In this document: positions 35,598 to 47,869 of the stretch, one piece after another | How the letters are laid out: each line of letters opens with the position of its first letter | Numbering within the stretch: the first letter of the stretch is position 1 | Assembly (NCBI GenBank): GCA_027924585.1 | Contig: BSBM01000150.1 | Span: 13,073,001-13,137,000, forward strand | Direction: 5' to 3' | DNA from: Larix kaempferi | Lineage: Eukaryota > Streptophyta > Pinopsida > Pinales > Pinaceae | Length of the DNA stretch: 64,000 nucleotides | Translations under genes and position numbers: made by a program | Notes under the pieces: model-generated | Database searches by the model: none | What the model saw: only the letters and a program-made list of their open reading frames with translations | Told to the model about the DNA's origin: nothing

Positions 35598-36680
35598 TAG
35601 AACAAAGGAAAATAGTTTTTTGTTTGTGGACTACTGTATTTTTTTTTATGGTCATTGTGGTTTTTAAAAAATTATCACTTATGGTCATTGTGGTTTTTAA
35701 AAAACAAATCGTGTCAATAAATAAGCTAATAACAAATTGTAACAATTTGTGTTTATAAACTAATTTGTGTTCATAAACAAACTAATTTCGAATTACATTG
35801 TTTTAATAGTACTATGATATTAATAGTTTGTTTTAGATTCCTGGCAAATGGTAAAATCTTGTAAAAAAATCGAAATACCTGCAAATAGTCCGAGAATGCT
35901 TTGATTACCACGACGGGATTCTGTAAATTCTCGACATTCCAAAACAGTTATACTAAACGGACTGCATTCTGTAAATTCTCGGCATGCTAGGAGTCATCTC
36001 TTCCAGTTTCTTGGGATATTTGTTGTAGAGTTCATTTATTTGGTTGCTTTTGACATAGAAGGAGAATAACGTAGGCTCCCTCCTCTTATATCCACTGTAC
36101 TGTAGTTTGTTTGAATTCTTGTGACAGAGATCGCCTCTCTTCATGTGGGAAAATCCATTTGAACAAATATGCTTTGAATGACCCACTGAGGGCATAACCC
36201 TAGGATCAATGCTTTTTAGTAATTTAATTTATATTTTTATAGTGCATTAAGCTTCGAAATTATTCTGTTCAATCTATATCTCAGAACTCAATAATCTAAA
36301 GGAGGGCAAGTCAAGACCAAGTATAGATGTGATGCATACATATCAACGTTTATAACATAACAGTCTAACCATAAGTCATACAGCTTTTACTTGTCTGAAT
36401 ATGATATCGCATATCTAAGTTTACTTACTATGTTCATTATTGGGAGCTCTTTTTGTATTCTGGCTGTTACTAACGCTTATTCGTGCAAATGCATTAAACA
36501 CCGGATGTTTAAGGCTGAGTCACTTGGCCAGAAAAAAGGCACCTCCACGGCATGCAACGACCACTTGTTAGAATAATAAATGCATGCGTAGTCTCAGTCT
36601 CCCAGAACGATGGTGGTCGATGGTATTTGACAATTGACAAGAGGATTATCTCCGGTGGCCTTTAGTGTTTTCATATTATT
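35598..36680. other. Spacer, no gene recognised
   Basis: A minus frame (36195-35953, 80 codons) and a plus frame (36391-36576) show no known motif. A 36-bp doublet of the type TTATGGTCATTGTGGTTTTT lies at 35647-35700. Confidence 0.4.
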
Positions 36681-36683
36681 ATT

Positions 36684-38039
36684 CTAATCACGTCGAAGGA
36701 GTAGATTGAAATCTAAAGGACCTTGGACAACCATGACATCAACATAAACCATTTTACCTCTCAACGTGACAGGTAACTGCAGGAGAATTCCTAAAGGTCT
36801 GGTAGGCCTTCTATTAAAAGCCAAAATTTGGTCAGTGACTGGCACAAGCTGAGGCGAACCTATGGCTTGCCAAGCAGTTGAGGATAAAATACTAACAGAA
36901 GCTCCCTCATCAACTATCGTACGAAATATTTCTTTATTGGAAACTCCTACAGATATTTGAAAAGGAATACTCGAAAGAAGACGAGATTCTGTTAGACCAT
37001 TCCAATCAAAGGAAATAACCTCAATACTTGGAGGGGGTCCTGTAGAAATGGACAGGGTTTCCCCTTGCCGAGGACATTTTGAACTGACTAGGAAAACATC
37101 AGCGGTTTCCAATTCACTCTCACTTGGAAGATAAGAATGAGATGAAGATTGTGTCATGGTGACTGCTTCAGTCTGGAATTTCTCCAATGAAAGAGCGGGA
37201 TCGAGTGGAGATGAGATTGACTCGATCACTTCACTCTCCGAAGGAAGAGTGGGATCAATTACAGATGAAACTGAATTGACCACTTGGTCAACCAGCGGGG
37301 GGTCAAGGGACAACTTACTATCGCCTGTTGGAAGCACCTGTTGAGAACTAGTAATATCTTCCAACCACCGTGAAGCTTCATCCATGCTTGGACAAAGGTA
37401 AGTATGATGCAATCCCTTGCATATCCAGCAAGGGTCCACAACTCTACCCTTCAGACCCGTCACCAATGGGTCACTGGTCGAGGGAGTATCATCAATAAGA
37501 TGGTCAGAGGTTGACGATACAAGCAGTTTTGGTTTTTTAGACCACACTTTTGACACACAAGAAAGACCGGGACAATTCCTGAGAAGGTGATCACCCTTGC
37601 AAAGTTTGCAAGGGAACTTTGGCTTACGAAGTGTTCTCATAGAATGAGTGCCATCAGAGGCAGATGGTTGACGCGTGGTCTCTTTCTTAACCTTCTTCTT
37701 CTTAATCTTCCCTTTCTTCTTATTCACACCTACCTTCTTACTAACATCAGAGTTTTCAGTAGGAGAAGAGGAAGAGATGGAAGCCGATTCAACTTTCGAG
37801 GAAAAAGGAGAAGGGTCACCATGAGATCGATGCTCATGTGGTGAAGGACCTAGGTTTGACACAATTGGTGCACTTGGTGTAACCGGATTGGAGAATAACC
37901 ATACTGGTAATCCTATCGTCAATCCAGGAAGACTCAACGTAGCCATAAAGGGAGGACCAACAATTCCACAAGGGGGAATAACAAATGGCATACCTTGGAA
38001 AGGTGCCTCCTGGTTGGTAGTCCCGGAAGAGTCTCCCAT
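36684..38039 (-). CDS. Intact 451-aa zinc-knuckle/retropepsin ORF of a Tat/Ogre-like element
   Basis: The product starts MGDSSGTTNQ. A Ser/Pro-rich region leads to a Lys-rich basic block (residues about 101-119). Two zinc knuckles of the form CX2CX3HX4C follow, at residues 144-156 and 204-216. An acidic Ser-rich linker precedes a retropepsin fold near residues 355-449. The active-site motif reads IVDEGASVSIL (residues 375-385), so D-S/T-G is D-E-G. The protein ends ...LLLRRD at a stop formed at the truncation junction. No capsid domain is visible in front of the knuckles. In the element this protein would bind RNA and be processed by its protease. The frame is uninterrupted, unlike every other transposon gene in the window. 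Whether it is expressed cannot be told. Confidence 0.8.
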   Translation of the reverse strand: MGDSSGTTNQEAPFQGMPFVIPPCGIVGPPFMATLSLPGLTIGLPVWLFSNPVTPSAPIVSNLGPSPHEHRSHGDPSPFSSKVESASISSSSPTENSDVSKKVGVNKKKGKIKKKKVKKETTRQPSASDGTHSMRTLRKPKFPCKLCKGDHLLRNCPGLSCVSKVWSKKPKLLVSSTSDHLIDDTPSTSDPLVTGLKGRVVDPCWICKGLHHTYLCPSMDEASRWLEDITSSQQVLPTGDSKLSLDPPLVDQVVNSVSSVIDPTLPSESEVIESISSPLDPALSLEKFQTEAVTMTQSSSHSYLPSESELETADVFLVSSKCPRQGETLSISTGPPPSIEVISFDWNGLTESRLLSSIPFQISVGVSNKEIFRTIVDEGASVSILSSTAWQAIGSPQLVPVTDQILAFNRRPTRPLGILLQLPVTLRGKMVYVDVMVVQGPLDFNLLLRRD

Positions 38040-39900
38040 ATTTAAACTTCCTAAGAGTCTCTAAAGGACCACACAAGACAAACACTAATCAAGTCTAAAA
38101 GCAACAAGCAAACTGTGTGAATAGGAGTGGATTCAAAGTCTGGAACCTCACAGGATTATCAAGGCATCGCAAACTGCTATATATTGCAGGGTCCAACAAT
38201 ATGACGCGACAAGGAGGATTGGGACCGTACCCTTGCTTGCATACTCGATTACCTAGACAGTACGTGTGTGCTAATCTCCCCAAGTGTTGTTCTCAGTGTA
38301 TTGCTTTGCCAAGACATCCAAATGGTTAACTCGGTTGGTTTCAGGAATCCTAATGGTGTCTCCCGATATACACAAGGTATGTGGGAGCTCAAATCCGTAG
38401 TGGTGTTGTTTAATGCACAACCGTTGGCATGAGACCTTTCGATATACGTGTCGAGTACGTGATACACCCTTCGATATACGCCAAGTACGGATTATGGTAA
38501 TTGGTGGGTACGTGAAGGAGCTCGATATACCGATGTACGTGGAAGACTACAATACCCCCGGACTACAGTGCTGGCAAATAACGACAACTGCCACGCTTAA
38601 CGACGTCGGAACACGTCTCTAACTTACACACAAGTTGCTAAATGATTTTAACCTAAGCTAGCGTTAATTTTATCTTGTACGGTTAGGTGGATGCATGAGG
38701 TGAGTACATAAATGTAAACATAATGCAATCCTCAACTACATGATAATGCACATTTTCCTTTCCTTTTCAATGAAAACTACTTAAGGTAGGGAGAGATTTT
38801 TCTTTCTTTCAAACCAAAAGTACTTAAGTAGTAGCGAAAAGAAGAATTCCTTCCTAGAGTGCAATAATTCTAACTTTCTGCAATAATCAGCCAAAAAGCG
38901 TAAAGAAAATGAAAGATGCAGCTAATCTTAACAATGTATAAGACAAGATAATGAAGCACTTTCAATTTTCAAATGCATGTACCAAAAATGGAATTTGATA
39001 ACTAAACGTTTTTCATATCTATATACAGAAGTGAGAAGATATCTACAGCACTCTAATCTTTTAGAAATTCCCAAAGAAAAATGGCAAGCACCCAAACAAC
39101 TCAAAGGCACTCAAGAGAGGTTCAAAATCTACCAAATGCAATAATTATAACTCATTTCCTATCTTTTTACACTTGAAAAAGACACATCTAAGCTATGGAA
39201 AGAAGGATTCCACAAACGTTTCCAATCAAATGCAAGATAAAGATAAGCACTTAACAATCTTATCTAACTCAAATGCACACAAATCTGAAACAAGCCTTTC
39301 TTCTTCTTATGATGATAAGACCAAGAATATCAAATGATCAAAATAAAGTAAGAAGAATATTTATGTTTTCCAAATTCATGAATATAGCAAAAGAGTGACA
39401 AAATCAAGCTTTTCTTTGAACAAAAGTGTCTCTGCCTGGAAGGTACAAAGCAGAGGAGTCTGCACACAAATCAAAACTCAAATCATAAATGGAGAAAAGG
39501 TGCCTGTATGGAAAAAATGGCAGATCGGCGCACTCTGTGCTTATACGCAGTGCAACGTCGCAGTTTTCTTACACGGGAAGTGCGACGATGTCGCAGTATA
39601 CCAATGGAAGGGCTGCGACGACAAACTAACAGGCAAAGAAAAGAGATGAAAAACAACACAATGTCGCTCTGGGTACACTAACCAAGTGCGACAAGCGAGA
39701 TCTAAGCTCAAAAATGAACCAATTCTCCAGATAATGAGCATAAAAAGGTCTACCAATGAGAAGTACAAACTCAAAGGAAGGCAATCAGACTCTTCAAAGT
39801 GAAGATCTGATGGTGAAAAGGCTTAAGAGGAAAAAAGATGGCTTGCAAAAGCAATCAACTCAAAATGAATTCAAATTGAAAACTAAAACAATGTTCATTC
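38040..39900 (-). other. Leader of the Tat/Ogre-like element
   Basis: Non-coding on the element strand between the primer-binding site and the ORF start. The segment 38160-38640 resembles 54480-54980 in order: AGTGTTGTTCTC, GTTGGTTTCAGG, AAGGTATG, AAATCCG, then CGTCGGAACACGTCTCTAAC. The second place is therefore another copy of this leader. Confidence 0.6.
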
Positions 39901-39916
39901 CCCAGCGGAGTCGCCA
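39901..39916 (-). other. tRNA-Arg primer-binding site
   Basis: The minus strand reads TGGCGACTCCGCTGGG, a hallmark of plant Tat/Ogre-lineage elements. Four bases separate it from an LTR end CCGTTAACA. Confidence 0.82.
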
Positions 39917-39920
39917 AATT

Positions 39921-41274
39921 TGTTAACGGACAATCTACCAAAGACGGATCTAAGGTGTGATCTCCCTAGCTCAATGCGAATCTAGAACAAATCAAACAGA
40001 ATATAGATCTACTTTCCTATATCAATAGAAGTGCAAACTAATGGATGGAAACTTACCTCAGATTTGCAGATCCCTTTGCTCTTTGTTGATCCAATGCTCC
40101 AGCGTCGTCAGATCTCCAACTGCAAGATCCTGTTGAACATATAGATACTAGCAAACAATGAAAGCATACATTTCATATGATTGATCTAAGTTAACAGTTA
40201 AGGAAGAAAACTCTATCCTTTGATTCGCTATCCTTTCTCCCAAATGTTGCTCCACGTCCCACGGTCGTCAGATCCAAGCTGTAAGACCTGTTAAGACACA
40301 GAAAAGAGAAACGAGTAAAGAGCATCTATACAATAAGAGATCTATGTAAACAGTTAAGAAGGTAAACAACACAACATCATCATATATAAGAACGATATTG
40401 GTGGAAAGCATTTGTATTACTGCAAATAGAGGAGTACATGATAGAGATATAGAACTACAACCAATGACTTAACGTAGCAGCCCTTCTCCACACAAGCCAA
40501 TTGCCAAGCCCTTCCAAGGAAGCATGAATTCTCCAAGAGGTGAGTGAAGGTGTCCCAAGAGAGATTTCACCAGCATGTAGATACCATAGTCTTCCTGCCT
40601 CTCATGGAGAGAGTGGGTGTTTAAATAGGGCTAAAGAGATAGGGTGGGTTGAGGATTAAGGGGAGATGGTTAAGGGATCTTTCCATAAGGTTAGGAACCG
40701 AAATGCCACCTCACCTAGAGCCTAGGGATAAGCCTCCACATCACTCATCTTCGAGAATGGGCTCGAAGATACTCTTTTATCCAAATAACTGACATCGTCA
40801 CAGGTTGCATTAGGACAACTTGTGACGTTGCATGTTGCACAAGGGAAGACTGCGACGACCTTGAAAAGTAGGTCAGTTAAGCCCTCCAGTCATGGGAAAC
40901 TTTAGGGATGTGTTTTTACTCTAAAATGGGTTTAGGTAAAATAGCAAAGAGTTTACACAATGGTCAAGATGACGACATTATCACAACGGTCATGATGACG
41001 ACACTTGGGCATAATGACGATACTTGCAATGGTCATGGTGACAACACTAGGTCAGGATGACGACACTTGCAATGCTTGCGACACATGCACAAGGGTGACG
41101 ACATTTTCGTGTAACAGTCACAAGCAATCATACTAGAGGGTCCACAAAAGATTATACTATAGAGTGACACCTCGACAATCAACGTTGTGCAAGGATATTT
41201 TTGAGTTAGGATTCCCACATTGTTGTTGGTGAGCCCCATATATATCTTTTTAAAATCAAGGCAAGTATTACTCC
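39921..41274 (-). mobile_element. 5' LTR of the Tat/Ogre-like element, cut by the LARD insertion
   Basis: The minus strand ends ...CCGTTAACA at 39921, beside the primer-binding site. A TATA-like CCCTATTTAAACACC lies near 40620 on the minus strand. A doublet of about 130-bp spacing occurs at about 40075-40300 ('cagatctccaactgcaagatcctgtt' versus 'cagatccaagctgtaagacctgtt' type). The LARD element inserted at 41275; the rest of the LTR probably continues beyond 50131, but its upper end is not resolved. Confidence 0.6.
41270..41274 (+). repeat. Target-site duplication ACTCC (left)
   Basis: Matches 50126-50130 exactly and flanks the LARD element. Confidence 0.88.
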
Positions 41275-42610
41275 TGTAATGTCCCCACCCTTGGACCCAA
41301 TGCAAGGAAGGGAACTTGACGCCAATATATGGGGCTTTTCATAAACTCATCCCACTCATTAGATTCATAAAACCAAAAACACACATGCAGGTGTATAATC
41401 CAAATAAACACAGCAGAAGCAAGATCCACTTCATGCAAATACAACATGCATTGCTCTTCATAAACATAATAGTCAATAATGAAATGACATTGCAGAATTA
41501 AATACACATAAGAATATACTCATCTTCATTGTGCAATTGTCCCAAACAACTCGCTATGTCGCTACAACATTCCACCCAACCGTAGGCTCTTCGACGGCAT
41601 ATACTTAGTCCGTTCCAATTAAGAATTTCATTTGAGCCAAGCACGTCCATAACTGGGTTTATCAGGCTACATCAAAACTCTGGATGCTTGCACTCAAGCT
41701 CAAGCCAAAACAATGGAGACCCATAATCCATACCCCAACATACTCTTACACACAACAAATAAAAAACTGGGCATGGATACACATTTCCATTCATGGGGTT
41801 TACAAACAGGATGGCCATGGGTTTTCCCCAAATCGTGGCTCACCCAAAACGAACTGTGGAAAGGGAAATGCATCCACAGGGAGGAAAAACGTTTTCTCCC
41901 CAACTCTCTAAGCATTTAACAACAAAGACGGTCTCTATGGAACCCCAGTTCCATTCCCCTTCTTCCCCACTGATATACAACACAAAATCGCCCTTCTCCC
42001 AGCTGAAATTGAAGGAAAACACAGACACCCATGGCTGGAAAACGCCCTGGTAGCTCCAAACTCGTGAGGGAGGAAGACTAGTTGATGGGTAATGGCTTGG
42101 GGAGCAATTCATGGCTTTTTTCTTTCCCAAGAAGCAAAACATGCTTTTCCATGCAGGGTGGCTTGCCCATACTCGAATTTTGGACAGCCATACCTCCCAT
42201 TCCCCAAGGCATTAACTACCTCAACCAACTCTTGGGATAAATCAATGATTGGGTACAAAAGTCAACATGGGTAGTTGAGGGTTTGATGGGTTCTCTCATT
42301 GACACTTGGATTGACTTGATTGGCTCCAAGGGTTTGAATATTTCCCTCCCAATTGGTTGTAAAATCATGCCCCCGTCTCTTGTTGCATTGCATAGCTAGT
42401 TGTGGGTATTTTATATTAAAATGAATATTAACAATTCCCATGGTTCACTAGCACATGGGTAGCATAATATCCAATAATTGCCTCTTCGAGGTCGAGTGTT
42501 CACTAGCGAGGCCTTAGCCTTAATCTCGACGCTAGGAATCATACATAATATGCATACAATATTTACGTTATAGCCCAAAATATTATAAGGGTCAAACTAG
42601 GGACATTACA
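41275..42610 (-). repeat. LARD 3' LTR (1336 bp)
   Basis: Plus-strand ends are TGTAATGTCCCC and GGGACATTACA, an 11-bp terminal inverted repeat. It lacks about 65 bp present in the other LTR (around 49055-49130). Confidence 0.95.
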
Positions 42611-42625
42611 TTCCCCTCCCCTTGG
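42611..42625 (-). other. LARD polypurine tract
   Basis: The minus strand reads CCAAGGGGAGGGGAA directly before TGTAATGTCCC of the 3' LTR. Confidence 0.85.
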
Positions 42626-43924
42626 ACTAACATCATCATCGGTGTTCCGATACTTAGGAATAAATACCCATTTCACACATGCTTCAAAATTCACAAATGG
42701 TGGCAGGTTGGTCCTGCATTTCGTCTCTTCACTTTGAGCTTTCAGGACCAAGTCCTTTGGCTTCCACAACTGCTCCTGTTGGCTTTGATCTTTCATCTCT
42801 GCAGGTGGGCATTTCTCTACAACGATCCCTTCCTTTTATTCACCTTCCAGTTGGTCTACAAGTCTGGAATTTCATGGATGCCATCTTTCTTGCTGTCCTG
42901 GCAACTATCTAAGGAAGATCTTTAGCCAAAACAGATACCTTTTGGTCTGCTTCCAAGATCAATGTGCACAACTGGTTCTCACTTTGCTCACTAGCAACAC
43001 TTGGCTGGTAACAGCTGCAACCAATGGCTTTCAATTTCTCACCTGTGAGACTCATCATAGAAATTCCTGTTAGGAGAAGCATAACACAATATTAAAATTA
43101 GTCAATTATTTTCCCAATTGACTTGGAACGTCCATGCTTTACTCATGAGACTTCCACACTTTCATGCTTTCCAACATACACATGAACCCATTCATGTTCA
43201 TTCTTTCACAGGAAATTTACTATTTCAGCATTCACAATTCATCTCAAGCAATTAAACACAATCTATTTTCAGCCATGACATGCACTCAACAATCTTTTGT
43301 TTTATAAATACATCGATCAAAAGGAAAGAGAAGAGTAGGATTTTCTCCCTCTTAGTCTTGTTCTATTATTGAGCTACACCATCGCTGTGGTTTCATGCTC
43401 CTTAGTCTCCTTCACTTCAATGTGAATGCTTTGACTTTCCTTTCTTGGCTATGACACTTAGTGTCTAAGGTCTGTCTAAGGATTTTCAACTAGGAACCCT
43501 CCTCCATAGTTGCCTACAGAACCTTTGGCTGCTATGACCCACTCATGTCCACTAGCACCATCTTTCATTACTGCTCATACTGTGCTCTTTAGGATGGTCA
43601 CATGTCCATCTGCATCCCTATGATGCCTTCATAGTCCTTGCTTCTAACAATACCTACACTCAAACATTGAATCAATTCACATGTTTAGTTTATTTCCATA
43701 GGGTTTATCTCTAAACAAGAGTTAAGGAAATCATAACCAAATCATATAGACACCTATATTCATAAGCAAGAAGCTGCAAGGTAATCGAATACTTATCTGT
43801 ATTGGATGTCTTCACTTTATTCCATGGGATCCTTCTTTGCTTTACGAGCCTTGGATTTCCCGTGGACATAATTATGAATGTTGGGCCAGCACATAGGCTA
43901 CTCCACAATCATTCGAATAGGCAA

Positions 43925-44085
43925 TGCCAGGCCAGTACGTCGACTGGGTTTATTAATCATTTCCTTTAGCAATATGATAGGCCAGTACACCGACTTGGTT
44001 TATCAATCATTTCCTTTAGCAATATGCTAGGCCAGTGCTCCAACTGGTTTTATCAATTATTTAAGGGGTGTTGGGCCAGCGTACA
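43925..44085 (+). repeat. Tandem 50-bp units in the LARD interior
   Basis: GGCCAGTAC at 43930 and 43980 and GGCCAGTGC at 44030, each followed by a TGGTTTATCAATCATTTCC-type stretch and AGCAATATG. A fourth diverged unit lies near 44090. Confidence 0.85.
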
Positions 44086-44634
44086 TGCTGCTTTACCATA
44101 TCAAGTAGTTAATGCCCAACTAGTTACTCTCTGGACGTATCAAGAACTTTATAGCGTTCAACCAGCTACTCCCTGGATTTCTCAATAATTTATATTGCCC
44201 ACTCATTTACTCTCTGGATTTACCAACAATTTATAGTCTTTCAGGGTCTTTCCCTCCTGCAATGACCAAGGTTTCCAACAAAGAAACAATAGTGTATCAG
44301 CTTAGTTGTTAGAAGACTTATACCTGAAATCTTCGTTATTCCAAACAAGACATAAATGAAAACGAATACTTATCTGTATTGCGCGTTTCTCCTCTGGTCC
44401 ACAGGGTCCTACTTTGCTTTGCAAGCCTTGGAATCGCCTATGGACTTTGATGTAGTTAATGATTAACCAATACACCTCCCCATCGGATGGATTTACCAAG
44501 CATTTAGTGGTGCCCAACCAGTCCCATACCTGGTTGGCCCTCTCCAGTGCCAAGCCAGCACATTTTTCTGGGTCATCAACCAATGGAAGGAAAACTGCGC
44601 CACCTGACCATTATAGGTCAAGGCTCTATTATGG

Positions 44635-44755
44635 ATCCATAGGCATCTCAGGGTTTTCAGTCAATCTTGGCGCCTGCCCTCCTATTGCTGACCCAATAGG
44701 CATATCAGGGTTTTCAGTCAGTCTTGGCGCCCTCCCTGCTACTGCTGACCCAATA
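44635..44755 (+). repeat. 59-bp tandem duplication in the LARD interior
   Basis: TCAGGGTTTTCAGTCA and TCTTGGCGCC occur near 44648 and again near 44707, with TGCTGACCCAATAG after each. Confidence 0.88.
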
Positions 44756-47664
44756 GAGATTTTATGCCTTCACCAGTGTCACCACACCTTCTTGCACCAT
44801 AACCCTTCACACACACATCAAATCTTCATTCATACAAGGGCGCCACTCCTTCTCTTGTGCAAATTGGTGGTTCCTTTTAGGAACTTTATAGGTGACTTTC
44901 TTGACTGCAGGTTAACATGGCCCCACTCACATAAGGATGATACCCCTTTTCACTACACAGCTCCCTAGGTTTGTCCATCCCTTCCAATATTATTTAGTGT
45001 GAGCATAGAAAGGTTTCCAATTCCTATACAGTCCTTCTGCGTACCCTTCTTCACTTTGCCTCTTAATGTGTAGTACCAATTAGTATCTGTGTAGGCTGAC
45101 AACACAAGAAGGATAAGCAGGCTTATTAGTATTGCTTCTCAAAATCGCAACCACATTCCATAACATTCACTATCAAGTATTGAAACACCAGGAATGCGTC
45201 CATTCCCTTAGGGTGTAGTCAATATTGACAACCCTATCATGACCCGCCACCAGAAAATGTGTGCACCCCCTTTCCAATGTGAGCCATGTAGGCCCTAATC
45301 ATACTCAAGTAGTCTGAAATGACATATAAATAGAATAGAGCATGCTTTACATATTAACCCTAATAATTTATATATGCATGCTCTTATCTAGGGTCACAGA
45401 ATACTCATTCATTTTTGCAGGTGTATCTTTTCTTCATTTGTGAAGAATGGGGGCTCCCTTCTCTGAGTCAACAGTTCTTCGGTTTGCCACCCTAATCTTT
45501 CCACGTTCCATAATCCACTCATGCCTTCTTGGCATAGCTTTACCATCTCACTCTCATGGTTTTCCAACATACAGCTTAGCTGAGATGTCATCCTTAATAG
45601 ATGCAATGGTGTTTCACCCGAAACCCATTTACAAAGCATGGGGTCCTTTCCATGGAGTTTGGCTTCTGCAGGTCATCACACATGGTCTTCCTGCAATGTG
45701 TCTTCCTGGCACATTTATCAAATAGCCAAATAGTCAGCAGCATTTAACAATAATCATTCAATGGCATTAATAGTTAAATTCAAGTATGAATTTGCAATTA
45801 TGTTCTCTACAGAAGTTGATTTGCTTAGCCATGAGTTTGTTCTCATATCGTTTGGCTCTTTCTCATGGTAGATTCCAATCTTCATCATGGACTTACCCAC
45901 ATTTTCCATGCCCAAAACAATCTACCTGAAATCTGAAACTTCAATCAGCCAAACGCTTTGTAAGTTTCTTGTGCATATAATATTTCATTGTTGCAAAAGT
46001 CACTGAAGTGATCTCAGAGTTATAATACTCAATAACTCAAACACCCTCAGCGATTAACATTTGGAATGCAACGAAATATATATATATGTGCATCATCACA
46101 ATAATAAAATTGCAAGACACAGTCACATCATTTATGCAATTTAAATGAAGCTTTAGATACTCATCACTTCATAGCTGTATCATTTTATGCAATTCTGTCC
46201 TTTCAACATAACACTCTTGGTAGCCCATCAACATGTCTACCTTCTTCATGCAATCTTTCTCCTGCATTCATAACAGCTCATGAAATTCTCTCAGTATTAA
46301 TAATGGCTCACCATTTCATCTATTATCTAAATGCATTGAAACCTATACATATCACAACCGTGCATTCTCGCAATGCATCTTAACATGTGCACTTATACAT
46401 ATGCATGCACATTCACAACATTTACATAATATTTTAATGTGCATTTACTCAATGCATAATCCCTTAATACAACCTTGCATCAATCTGCGGATACTATGCA
46501 TTCCAGCATATTATGGCCTAACCATGCCTATTTCATATGGCATACACTACCATGATAGGACCATAAGTCCTCACTTGCTTTGGTTGTTTAACTCACAACC
46601 AACATACACAAATGGCATGATATAATCCCATATGAATGCATTCTAGTATTTAAAACAATCATATGGTAGAGGGTTCCTCGCCCTTACTACCCCGTACCTC
46701 ACCATACCTAGTAGGTTAACATTTACATTCTGACACTCAGTACCACATGCCAACCAATCAACATAATTTAAGCATAGTTGAAGGGGTCTTACCAAATACT
46801 CATTCCACATTCATGTAGTTAAGCACAAATCACCATTACCTGCATGGTTGTCATTAACATCGCTTGATGTTACCTGATCAGTTGGCCTCTTACCAATGCT
46901 ACACAGTCCTTTTTCCAACCTCATGATCATAGATTTGTTGCACCATCCTTTCTTCATAAGGTTGTTGGTCATATGCAACAATCATCATCCACATCTTTAG
47001 CCATGCTTCAGTTTTCTTTGGTCCTACAACCAATGCGAACACAACTAATTATTAGCAACCACCATAATGATCTTAAGCGGTTCATTGCATATGTAAAACC
47101 TCACTATTTTACCAATAGACAGTATCATATACATGTACAAACATTGTCACATGCACTATGCAATGTCTATTAATGTGCCGACTAGTGCACGTTTACTTCG
47201 TCTATATGATCCTTTGCATTTTCAGTGCTCATATGCCATAGCTTTTATGCATATAAAACTTGTAAAATACAAAACCAATAGTAAGAGAGGAGTTAAGGAA
47301 TTCCCCCTTTCCAATTTCCTCATTATGACATGGAGCTCCTCCTCTACATCATAGCTGATCATTTTCTTGGCTTTCCCTACCAAGCATGCAAGGAATCATT
47401 AGCTGTCATTTCTCACCAAGTAGCAATTTAATACAATGTAAAACATTCTTAGTTGCTAGTTTTCAAGCACGAAATTCCTGTGCTATAACAGAAATAGTTA
47501 AGGTGAGGAATTTTCCTTTCATCACGTTGCCTTACTGCTCCCATTGCTCTTCCGCAAGGCATGTTACAGCCAGTTACTCTTAATAAGGTTTCCACAACCT
47601 TCTATGCAATTCCCACTTCTCATCCCAAGCATAGAGAATGCATTTCACACTTTCAATGATTGTC

Positions 47665-47770
47665 TCCGGGGGACGACGGGGGTCAAGGGGGCTTGCCCCC
47701 TTGTGGCTTCTGCCACTGTAGGGCGGGTCGAGGGCAGTGCCCTCATTTTTTGTTTGTTTGTTTGTTTGTA
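47665..47770. other. Two adjacent GC-rich hairpins followed by a (TTTG)n tract
   Basis: GGGGGCTTGCCCCC (about 47688-47701) and GAGGGCAGTGCCCTC (about 47730-47744) are short perfect or near-perfect inverted repeats. A TTTG run follows (47748-47770). Similar motifs are common in plant LTR elements. Confidence 0.6.
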
Positions 47771-47869
47771 AATTCTTCAATTTCGCGCAATCTAGCGCAT
47801 AAGTTCAAGCCATTTTTCAACTTTCGGCACCTGAAAAATTTCCCTGGAAAACGGCTGAAATTCCCTGTT

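Larger units (their letters stand above)
36687..39920 (-). mobile_element. Tat/Ogre-like Ty3/gypsy internal region, 5' part
   Basis: On the minus strand a TGGCGACTCCGCTGGG primer-binding site (39916-39901), complementary to the tRNA-Arg 3' end as in Tat/Ogre elements, is followed by a leader of about 1.9 kb and then an intact gag-pol-start ORF (38039-36687). The element stops abruptly at about 36689, right after the FNLLLxRD segment, so reverse transcriptase, integrase and the 3' LTR are missing. Confidence 0.8.

Noticed and set aside
35953-36195. 80-codon minus frame as part of the NLR gene
   Set aside because: No leucine-rich, NB-ARC or TIR motif is present, and it is more than 1 kb upstream without connecting sequence.
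41684-42142. Overlapping short frames inside the LARD LTR, repeated at 49199-49517
   Set aside because: They recur only because the two LTRs are copies. Frames on both strands are open together, and no domain is present.
44459-44968. 169-codon plus frame as a LARD gene
   Set aside because: It is antisense to the element, spans a 59-bp tandem duplication and has no recognisable motif.
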